Shown here one piece after another: positions 38,905 to 45,557 of a stretch of 64,000 bases of DNA; position 1 is the stretch's first letter, and each line of letters starts with the position of its first letter. The notes under the pieces were generated by a model. It was not told the DNA's origin. It saw only the letters and a list, made by a program, of their open reading frames with translations, and did no database searches. This DNA comes from an uncultured Phascolarctobacterium sp. Its GTDB lineage: Bacteria > Bacillota > Negativicutes > Acidaminococcales > Acidaminococcaceae. Both the position numbers and the translations under genes were made by a program. The stretch lies in the NCBI RefSeq assembly GCF_900753045.1, contig NZ_CAADXO010000043.1, forward strand, positions 1 through 64,000, given 5' to 3'.

Positions 38905-38980
38905 GGGGGCGTAGCTCAGCTGGGAGAGCACCTGCCTTGCAAGCAGGGGGTCAGGAGTTCGATTCTCCTCGTCTCCACCA
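38905..38980 (+). tRNA. tRNA-Ala (anticodon UGC)
   Basis: A 76-nt cloverleaf including encoded CCA. Acceptor GGGGGCG pairs with CGTCTCC (two G-U pairs). D-arm GCTCAGCTGGGAGAGC; anticodon stem CCTGC/GCAGG with loop CTTGCAA (anticodon TGC); T-arm AGGAG-TTCGATT-CTCCT. Its 3' portion from the T-arm onward is part of the 66-bp direct repeat found again at 40672. Confidence 0.97.
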
Positions 38981-39021
38981 ATCGTTAATTAGCGGTCTTA
39001 CTTTGGTAGGACCGCTTTTTT
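38956..39021 (+). repeat. 66-bp direct repeat, copy 1 (tRNA-Ala 3' end plus terminator)
   Basis: Runs from the tRNA T-arm through CCA and the downstream terminator into the T-run. It is identical over 66 bp to 40672-40737; the copies start 1,716 bp apart and bracket one gene. The T-loop-to-3' end of a tRNA is the classical attachment core of integrative elements. Confidence 0.95.
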
Positions 39022-39022
39022 T
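38991..39022 (+). terminator. Terminator of tRNA-Ala
   Basis: AGCGGTC (38991-38997) and GACCGCT (39010-39016), then a T-run. Confidence 0.88.
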
Positions 39023-39085
39023 ATTCCCTTGAAACACCAAAAATGTTATAATGTAATAAAGTATGTAAGAAGGAAGGAGAAACAC

Positions 39086-40672
39086 ATGGGAATCTTTTTG
39101 AACCCTGGAAATACTGCTTTTAAAGAAGCAGTGAATGCCAGAATATATGTCGATAAGACCAAGCTTATTGATTTTACCAACCAGTTCATCAATACGCCCC
39201 AGAAATTCATTTGCAGCAGTCGCCCGCGCCGTTTCGGCAAATCAATGGCTGCTGATATGCTCCTGGCCTATTACAGTAAGGAGAGCAGATCTGAAGAGCT
39301 TTTTGCAGGACTTGCTATTACAGACTGCCAAAGCTTTAAAACGCACCTGAACAAATACGATGTAATCTACTTCGATGTTCAGGAATGCATTGACAACGCA
39401 GAAAGCATTGAAAATACTATAGAATACATAACCCAGAGCGTTCTGGAGGAGCTGAACCTGGCTTATCCTAAGACAATACCGTCAGACACCAAGACCGTTT
39501 CCGAGGCACTGAACTATATCAATCAGGCTACCGGAAACAGATTTGTCATCATAATAGATGAATGGGATGCTATGTTCCGTGCTGCACCCAAGCAAAAAGA
39601 AACCCATGAAAAATATATCGCGTTTCTTCGCAGTCTGTTCAAAGGAGCAGGGGCAAGGCGTTTTATTGCGCTTGCTTATATCACAGGCATCCTGCCTATA
39701 AAGAAGTATAAAACGCAGTCGACATTGAACAACTTCATGGAATACACTATGATAAACCCCGGCCCGATTGCTCCCTATTTTGGCTTTACGGAAGAAGAAG
39801 TAGCAGTACTTTGCAAAACTTACAACAAAGATTTTGGCAATATACGGCGCTGGTACGACGGCTACAGGCTGAGTGGGCTGCACATCTATAATCCTTTTGC
39901 TGTAACTAATTTGATCCTGCAGGGGAACTTTCAGAGCTACTGGCTTCAGAGCGGAACTTACGAATCAGTTAAAGACCTTATCAGTATTGACTTTGACGGA
40001 TTACGCAAGGATGTTATTGAGCTGCTCGCAGGTGGAAGCGTAAAGGTTAATCCCTATTTCTTCCAGAATGATATGGATTCTTTTGATGACAAGAATGATG
40101 TACTTGCGCTGCTCATCCATCTCGGTTATCTTGCATATAATCCTAAAGAAGAAAGCGCCGAAATTCCTAATGAAGAAATCAGGACAGAATTTCAGAAGGC
40201 TGTACAGTCCGTAAAATGGACAGAGATTTTAGACTTTCTCAAAGAATCCGAAAGACTGCTTGCTGCGGTTAATAGAAAAGACAACAATGAAGTTGCTAAG
40301 ATTATTGAAGCTGTTCATGATACATCCGTTTCGATACTTCAGTACAACGACGAAAATTCTTTGAGCTACGTCTTAGACAAAGCTTTTCTGGCAACGATGA
40401 ATTTCTATTTCAAGCCTAAAAGAGAACTTCCAGCAGGCAAAGGATTCGCTGATATTGTCTATATTCCTAAGCCGGAATACAGGAAAAACCATCCGGCATT
40501 AGTAGTCGAACTGAAATGGAACCAAGATGCCCAAACTGCAATTGACCAGATTAAAAAGAAGCAGTATCAGGAAACTATAAAAGAATATACTGATAACATC
40601 CTGTTTATCGGTATAAACTACGATAGGAAAAGTAAAAAGCACGAATGCCTTATAGAAGAGTTCAAAAATTAA
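39086..40672 (+). CDS. AAA-ATPase-like/PD-(D/E)XK protein inserted at tRNA-Ala
   Basis: 528-aa protein of the same family as that at 30057: YVDKTKLIDF, Walker A variant RPRRFGKSMAA, Walker B-like FVIIIDEWDAMF, and a C-terminal nuclease core GFADIVYIP...ALVVELKW (Asp...Glu-x-Lys). The ATG at 39086 follows AAGGAAGGAG. The last base of its TAA stop is the first base of the second 66-bp repeat, so the gene fills the interval between the repeats almost completely. No integrase or other gene is present. Function unknown; a mobile or defence-cargo role is inferred from the position. Confidence 0.9.
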   Translation: MGIFLNPGNTAFKEAVNARIYVDKTKLIDFTNQFINTPQKFICSSRPRRFGKSMAADMLLAYYSKESRSEELFAGLAITDCQSFKTHLNKYDVIYFDVQECIDNAESIENTIEYITQSVLEELNLAYPKTIPSDTKTVSEALNYINQATGNRFVIIIDEWDAMFRAAPKQKETHEKYIAFLRSLFKGAGARRFIALAYITGILPIKKYKTQSTLNNFMEYTMINPGPIAPYFGFTEEEVAVLCKTYNKDFGNIRRWYDGYRLSGLHIYNPFAVTNLILQGNFQSYWLQSGTYESVKDLISIDFDGLRKDVIELLAGGSVKVNPYFFQNDMDSFDDKNDVLALLIHLGYLAYNPKEESAEIPNEEIRTEFQKAVQSVKWTEILDFLKESERLLAAVNRKDNNEVAKIIEAVHDTSVSILQYNDENSLSYVLDKAFLATMNFYFKPKRELPAGKGFADIVYIPKPEYRKNHPALVVELKWNQDAQTAIDQIKKKQYQETIKEYTDNILFIGINYDRKSKKHECLIEEFKN

Positions 40673-40737
40673 GTTCGATTCTCCTCGTCTCCACCAATCG
40701 TTAATTAGCGGTCTTACTTTGGTAGGACCGCTTTTTT
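40672..40737 (+). repeat. 66-bp direct repeat, copy 2
   Basis: Exact copy of 38956-39021: the tRNA-Ala 3' quarter with CCA, the linker, and the terminator hairpin AGCGGTC/GACCGCT (40707-40732) with six T. It is not a functional tRNA because the 5' three-quarters are missing. It also serves as the terminator of the 39086 gene. Confidence 0.95.
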
Positions 40738-40821
40738 GTGCGCAAAAAAAGAATGCAGTCGTTTTCCTGTTTACAAAGTGCCTTTAGAAAAGCTGGCGGA
40801 GCGTGCGCCGTGTTCTAAATA

Positions 40822-40881
40822 TTGACAAGCACAGAAGAAAGTGATATAAATAAGGTACCAAGAAAAATATAGGAGTACCAA
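40822..40881 (+). promoter_or_regulatory. tetR-like promoter with paired operator boxes
   Basis: TTGACA (40822-40827), 17-nt spacer, TATAAA (40845-40850). Just downstream are GGTACCAA (40854-40861) and AGTACCAA (40874-40881), with exactly 12 nt between them. The same pair with the same spacing precedes the export operon at 41487. Confidence 0.75.
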
Positions 40882-40888
40882 AAGTATC

Positions 40889-41440
40889 GTGAAAAATATT
40901 ATTATCAATGCGGCAATGGAGGAAGTTAATCTGCGCGGCCTGCGTTTTACTATGCAGGATTTGGCGACAAGGCTCAAGGTGAGCAAGCGCTCGCTTTATG
41001 AAAACTTTTCCTCTAAAGAAAATTTGATTGATGAAATGGTTGATATTATTTTGGCAGATATGGCGAAGGAGGAGCAGGAGATTTATGCCGGTGATGCGCC
41101 TGTAATAAGTAAGCTGGAGAAGCTGCTTACACTGCATCCTTATGCTGCCGAAATGTTCAATAAGAATATTTATGAGGATTTGCGCCGTCTGTTTCCTAAG
41201 CAGTGGGAAAAGGTTGAAGCGTCCAGAGCTGAAAGGCAAAAGCATTTGCAGCTTTTACTTGAGCAGGGCATTCAGGATGGCGTGCTCAGGCCTGTTAACG
41301 TAAATTTGGTAGGGCAGATACTGAAGGATGCTTTTGACAGCTTTACCTCGTACAGCTTTTTGGAGAGCAACGGCTTAACCTATAAAAAGGCGATGCAGGA
41401 GCTTTTGGATATTTTGTTTAAAGGTATGCTATTAAAATAA
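40889..41440 (+). CDS. TetR/AcrR-family transcriptional regulator
   Basis: 183 aa. The N-terminal helix-turn-helix is clear: IIINAAMEEVNLRGLRFTMQDLATRLKVSKRSLYENFSSKENLIDEMV. The C-terminal ligand-binding half is divergent, as usual. GTG start at 40889 with AGGAGT upstream. It is followed by a terminator and the HlyD/ABC-2 operon. Shared operator boxes in both promoters indicate autoregulation and control of the export operon. Confidence 0.9.
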   Translation: MKNIIINAAMEEVNLRGLRFTMQDLATRLKVSKRSLYENFSSKENLIDEMVDIILADMAKEEQEIYAGDAPVISKLEKLLTLHPYAAEMFNKNIYEDLRRLFPKQWEKVEASRAERQKHLQLLLEQGIQDGVLRPVNVNLVGQILKDAFDSFTSYSFLESNGLTYKKAMQELLDILFKGMLLK

Positions 41441-41448
41441 AAAAATAG

Positions 41449-41479
41449 AAATGCAGCGTGGCGTTGCATTTTTATTTTT
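41449..41479 (+). terminator. Terminator after the TetR-type gene
   Basis: AAATGCA (41449-41455) and TGCATTT (41465-41471), then TTATTTTTG. Confidence 0.75.
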
Positions 41480-41486
41480 GCATATT

Positions 41487-41514
41487 GGTACCAAAAATAA
41501 TATTATAGTACCAA
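41487..41514 (+). promoter_or_regulatory. Paired operator boxes before the export operon
   Basis: GGTACCAA (41487-41494; part of palindrome TTGGTACCAA) and AGTACCAA (41507-41514), 12 nt apart, 22 nt before the HlyD-like start. Identical arrangement to the tetR-like promoter. Confidence 0.7.
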
Positions 41515-41535
41515 TGGTTTCGGGAGGTTTTAGAG

Positions 41536-42393
41536 ATGAGAAAATGGCAAATTTTACTTATTATATGCCTTGCACTGGCAGCGCTGCTGCTTAATGCAGG
41601 CTGTGGCAACAATGATTTACGTGATCCCAATGCTGTCTGGGGACAGGCAGATGCAACCGAGGTGGATGTGAATACGAAGGTTCCCGGCCGTTTGGTTGAG
41701 CTGTATGTACATGAAGGCAGCCAGGTTAAAAAGGGCGATAAAATTGCGCAGATTGATGCCAGAGAGCAGGACGCTCTTACTGATGCAGCCAAGGCGAAGG
41801 TGGAGGCTGCCAAAGCAAGCAGGCTGCAGGCGCTGGCTAATTATGAGCAGGCGCAGCGTGATTTTGCCCGTTATGCGCAGCTTTATCAAAGCGGTGCTGT
41901 TTCCAAGTCTGTTTATGAAGCCTACAGCAGCAAGCAGGAGGTTCTGGCTGCTGTTTACGAGCAGGCGAATGCCAGCGTAGAGGCCAGCGAGAAGGCCTTG
42001 AAGCAATCAAGAATCAATTTGGGTGAAACTATTCTGGTGGCTCCCTTTGACGGTGTTGTTACAACAAAGTATTCGGATGTCGGCACGATGATTTCCAGCG
42101 GTATGCCGATTGTTGCCATCCAAAGTCCGAGCGATAATTGGGTGAATTTTAAAGTCAAGGAAACTGATTTGGCAAAATATACTCTTAACAGCAGCGTTAT
42201 GCTGCAGGGGCGCAATCCCGAGCTGAAGCTGCAGGGAAAAATTGTTGATATCTCTAAAAAGCCTAATTTTGCAACATATCGCGCTACCAGTGAAAGAGGC
42301 AACGATGATGATATTATAACCTTTAATATCAAGGTTCAGACTAATGATGCGCGTGTGCGTCCCGGTATGCGCTTTAAGCTTTTGCAGGGGTGA
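41536..42393 (+). CDS. HlyD-family periplasmic adaptor (lipoprotein)
   Basis: Membrane-fusion protein of an export system. A signal peptide ends in LLLNAGC (lipobox-like, Cys about 23). A biotinyl-lipoyl half follows (VNTKVPGRLVELYVHEGSQVKKGDKIAQID), then an alpha-helical hairpin of about 100 residues, the second lipoyl half (ILVAPFDGVVTTKYSDVGTMISSG) and a beta-barrel part. 285 aa. It overlaps or adjoins the first permease gene. Typical partners are YbhS/YbhR-like ABC-2 permeases, as here. Confidence 0.92.
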   Translation: MRKWQILLIICLALAALLLNAGCGNNDLRDPNAVWGQADATEVDVNTKVPGRLVELYVHEGSQVKKGDKIAQIDAREQDALTDAAKAKVEAAKASRLQALANYEQAQRDFARYAQLYQSGAVSKSVYEAYSSKQEVLAAVYEQANASVEASEKALKQSRINLGETILVAPFDGVVTTKYSDVGTMISSGMPIVAIQSPSDNWVNFKVKETDLAKYTLNSSVMLQGRNPELKLQGKIVDISKKPNFATYRATSERGNDDDIITFNIKVQTNDARVRPGMRFKLLQG

Positions 42394-42398
42394 GAAGA

Positions 42399-43547
42399 AT
42401 GCTGAGAGAATGGTGTAGGGAGCTGAGGGCAGCTTTTGTTGCTGAATTTAAGGCTGACGGATGCCTTAATAAAACAGCGTTGCTTCTCCTTGTGTGTCTT
42501 CCTCTTATATATACAATTCTTTTGGGCGCTGCCTATAGCGCGAACGTCCTGAACAATATCCCTGTGGTGGTTTGCGATTTGCAGCAAAGCAAAATATCAC
42601 GACAGGTTGTGTCCAATTATGATACATCCGACCGTTTTACTGTGGTAAAGCACGTAGGCACACAGGAGGAGCTGCTCAAGGCGATAGAAAACGGCGAAGC
42701 TAAGGTGGGACTGTATATAGAGCCTGCTCTGGATAAGAATATCAAAACAGCAAAGCCTGCCGAAATCGGTATTTATATTGAGGCCTCGAATATGGTTTAC
42801 GGCAGTGCGTCGCTTGTTGCTTCGGAAGAAATCAATTTGAATCTTTTGGTATCAGGCAGTCAGAGAATTTTGGAGCGCATGACCTATTACCCGGACAGGG
42901 CTTTGCGAACTGCTTATCCTGCTACGTATGGTGTGCGTATTTTAAATAACCCTACTCATGGCTATTGTAATTTTATGCTGTTGGGGTTGATTTGTAACGG
43001 TGTACAGATTTCGCTGTTCCTGTACGCTGCTGATATTTTCTTTAAAAACAGGCGCAAGGACTGGCAGTTTAAAAGCGCCTTGCTTTTAGGCAAGCTGCTG
43101 GCGATTGAATTGATATCCGGCTTGGCTTTCAGCCTGAGTATTTTGCTGGCACAGGAGCTTTTTGCAGTTCCGCTGCGCGGCGCATGGTATGAGTTTTTGG
43201 CGCTGGAGGCAGCCTTTATCTTCTTCTTTGCCGGTTTGGGCATGATGCTTTCCTTAGCCTTTCCTAATCCTATCCTGATGATTCAGGAATCCTTGCTGTT
43301 TATTATGCCGGGCATGCTGTACAGCGGTTTAAGCTGGCCTAATGAATGGTTAAGCACTTTGCCGGCTTATATCCGTGTCATCTTTCCTATAACCTATCTG
43401 GCAATGCCGATGAGAGATTTATCCTTGCTTGGCTGGTCGGATTTGCTTGTAAAAAATATTGGCATACTGGCGGGAGCAGGCCTGGTCTGCTTTAGCGCTG
43501 CTTATCTGCTTTTGCGCCATCGTGCATGGCAGGAGGTTGAGGTATGA
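42399..43547 (+). CDS. ABC-2-type export permease (first)
   Basis: About 382 aa: an N-terminal membrane helix (LLLLVCLPLIYTILLGAAYS), a large extracytoplasmic domain of about 160 residues, then five C-terminal membrane segments, including MLYSGLSWPNEWLSTLPAYIR, the ABC-2 pattern. Start chosen at ATG 42399 (AGGGGTGAG upstream); a GTG at 42390 overlapping the previous stop is possible. It overlaps the second permease gene by 4 nt. Confidence 0.88.
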   Translation: MLREWCRELRAAFVAEFKADGCLNKTALLLLVCLPLIYTILLGAAYSANVLNNIPVVVCDLQQSKISRQVVSNYDTSDRFTVVKHVGTQEELLKAIENGEAKVGLYIEPALDKNIKTAKPAEIGIYIEASNMVYGSASLVASEEINLNLLVSGSQRILERMTYYPDRALRTAYPATYGVRILNNPTHGYCNFMLLGLICNGVQISLFLYAADIFFKNRRKDWQFKSALLLGKLLAIELISGLAFSLSILLAQELFAVPLRGAWYEFLALEAAFIFFFAGLGMMLSLAFPNPILMIQESLLFIMPGMLYSGLSWPNEWLSTLPAYIRVIFPITYLAMPMRDLSLLGWSDLLVKNIGILAGAGLVCFSAAYLLLRHRAWQEVEV

Positions 43548-44689
43548 AAAAAATCTTTGCGATTGTTAAATATGAAATAGCCAATATTTTTCTTCATGAT
43601 ATCAGGCGCGGTATTTTGCTTATTTTTGCGGCTTCGGCATATCTGCTGCTGTTTTCCTGGCTGTATCTTTTCGGCATCGTCAATCATATTCCTATGCTGA
43701 TTGTCGATCAGGATAACACTGCTATCAGCAGAAATTTGACGCAGAAGTTTGCGGACAGTGATGCCTTTGAGGCTGTGGCCTGGGGCGACAAGCTGGAGGA
43801 TGTAGAAAGCTGGTTCCACACGCAGGGACGCCATAGTGCAGCTTTGGTTATTCCCAAGGATTTTGGCAAAAAGATTCAAACCGAAACCCAAAGCAACGTT
43901 ATGCTGGTAGTGGATGCTACAAATATCATTGTCAGCAGCAACAGTAATATTGCGGCCTTTGATATCGTCCAGTCCTTTAATCAGGAGATGGGGCGTAAGC
44001 TGATTGCCCGCGATGTAAGTCAGGTGCCGTATCTGGCGGAGTTAAGATTGGAGCCTGTTAAGTTCAATTATCGTATTTTAGGTAATCCGCAGCTGGATTA
44101 TCTGCGCTTTTTCGTTTTCGGACTGGCTCTGATAGCTATGCAGCAGGGTATACTTTTGGCGGTGGCAGCAGCTGTTTTGTGGCAGGGCAACAAGCCCTTG
44201 CAGGCAGAATGGGAGCTGAAGCCGTGGCAGCGCTGGCTGCTGAAAAGCTGCATCTACTGGGTTTTGGGTATGGCATCCTATGCGCTGTTTTTAAATATCG
44301 GCAGTACGTTCTTTGTTTTGCCGGTGGCCGCCGGCCTGAAGCAGCATTTGCTTATCGGCGGCAGCTTTATCTTCTGCTTAATACAGCTGGCCGGTGTTTT
44401 GGCCGGAGTTTGCAAGGATGAATTGCTGTTTACCCGTATCTCGGTAAGCTACACTGTGCCTGCCTTTATTTTATCCGGCTTTACCTGGCCTTTGGAGCCT
44501 ATGCCGTCGTGGGTAAGATTTTTGGCGTATTTTTCGCCTTATACCTATGTTTCGGAGGCTTCCCGCAGCTTATATATTTATGGCTATTATTATCGCCTGA
44601 ATACTAACGCAGCATTGCTTTTTGCCGTCGGCCTGGTGTGCTTTCCTTTAGCTGCAAGGCTGTACAGCAAAAGAATGCGCAGATGCTGA
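43544..44689 (+). CDS. ABC-2-type export permease (second)
   Basis: 381-aa paralogue of the preceding permease with the same plan: N-terminal helix, extracytoplasmic domain (about 45-190), five C-terminal helices, and ILSGFTWPLEPMPSWVRFLAYFSPYTYV. The pair probably forms a heterodimer. No ATP-binding subunit is encoded in the operon, unlike the canonical YbhGFSR arrangement, so an ATPase must act in trans or the system works differently. Confidence 0.88.
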   Translation: MKKIFAIVKYEIANIFLHDIRRGILLIFAASAYLLLFSWLYLFGIVNHIPMLIVDQDNTAISRNLTQKFADSDAFEAVAWGDKLEDVESWFHTQGRHSAALVIPKDFGKKIQTETQSNVMLVVDATNIIVSSNSNIAAFDIVQSFNQEMGRKLIARDVSQVPYLAELRLEPVKFNYRILGNPQLDYLRFFVFGLALIAMQQGILLAVAAAVLWQGNKPLQAEWELKPWQRWLLKSCIYWVLGMASYALFLNIGSTFFVLPVAAGLKQHLLIGGSFIFCLIQLAGVLAGVCKDELLFTRISVSYTVPAFILSGFTWPLEPMPSWVRFLAYFSPYTYVSEASRSLYIYGYYYRLNTNAALLFAVGLVCFPLAARLYSKRMRRC

Positions 44690-44781
44690 AGGATGATTTA
44701 GTGATGCTTTAGGCCGATTGATGGAAGTGATGTTATACTTAGTGAAAGAAGTATTATGCCGTTATTTTCCTCCCACACAAT

Positions 44782-44809
44782 AAAAAAGACGCCCATCCAA
44801 TGAGCGTCT
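44782..44809 (-). terminator. Terminator of the 44829 membrane-protein gene
   Basis: On the minus strand AGACGC (44809-44804) pairs with GCGTCT (44792-44787), followed by six T. Confidence 0.8.
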
Positions 44810-44828
44810 GCGTAGATTGTTTCATGGC

Positions 44829-45386
44829 TCAGCAGCCTTCGTTTTCTTCCCATTCCTCGCTGTTTTCGTTGATATACCATTTGCCGTTGATGCAGATATT
44901 TTCTTCGATAGTACGCGGACCCCAGATAACGCTGCCTTCGGGGCCGTAGTCCTCGCCATCATCGGGGCAGGTGTCATCGTAGGTGATCAGGGGGACGTAA
45001 TCATCGGCACTGTCTGCTTCTATATTATTCGTTTTATTGTATTGCTGTTCTTTCTCCTGCGGATGCAGCATAAGCTTGTATGCGTACAAAAGTATGACGG
45101 CATAAACAATGGCGGTAAGCATTACTCCAAACTTCGGCAGACCGCAGAGGATTAAAATGAAAGCAAAAACGGCTAAAAATACGCTGAAAGAGAAGCAGGC
45201 TTGTTCATCCAGCTCTTTCATTTTATGTAAAAGATAAATAATCAGCAGTGTTATGGGCAGTAGCACAAGGAAATAGCCTAATGATGTATGCGTAAAAATT
45301 AAAATAACGAGCGTTAAAAGGAGCATTAAAGCTATAAGGGCAATTACCTTTTTTATGTTACTGCAAAAGCTGTCGATAAAATTCAT
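44829..45386 (-). CDS. Uncharacterised membrane protein with acidic C-terminal tail
   Basis: Not recognised. About 185 aa with two pairs of hydrophobic helices (about 15-55 and 65-108) separated by a short charged loop HKMKELDEQ. A long hydrophilic, strongly acidic tail follows, with DDTCPDDGEDYGPEG and a final EENEGC. Three cysteines lie in or near the tail. Start at ATG 45386 because GAGGTG lies 6 nt upstream. It stands alone between the export operon and the divergent PEP synthase. Confidence 0.7.
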   Translation of the reverse strand: MNFIDSFCSNIKKVIALIALMLLLTLVILIFTHTSLGYFLVLLPITLLIIYLLHKMKELDEQACFSFSVFLAVFAFILILCGLPKFGVMLTAIVYAVILLYAYKLMLHPQEKEQQYNKTNNIEADSADDYVPLITYDDTCPDDGEDYGPEGSVIWGPRTIEENICINGKWYINENSEEWEENEGC

Positions 45387-45467
45387 GGCACGCACCTCAC
45401 TTTTATCTGTATTATAGCATGCCGGTGAATTTTCTACAAAAAATCTAAAAAAAACTGCAGAAATCGC

Positions 45468-45507
45468 TTGAATATGCTCTTTAAATGTGATATAGTATAC
45501 ACTATAT
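45468..45507 (+). promoter_or_regulatory. PEP synthase promoter with palindromic operator over the -10 box
   Basis: TTGAAT (45468-45473), 17-nt spacer, TATAGT (45491-45496). ATATAGT (45490-45496) and ACTATAT (45501-45507) form an inverted repeat covering the -10 box, containing ATAGTATACACT, also present inverted before malic enzyme. Confidence 0.65.
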
Positions 45508-45557
45508 TAAGGATTTCCCCAGAAAAAAGTATAGTATTTTAAAAGGAGCAAATTATT

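Noticed and set aside
40672..40737. Second tRNA-Ala gene
   Set aside because: Only the T-arm and acceptor 3' strand are present; the D-arm and anticodon arm are missing. It is the second copy of a direct repeat.
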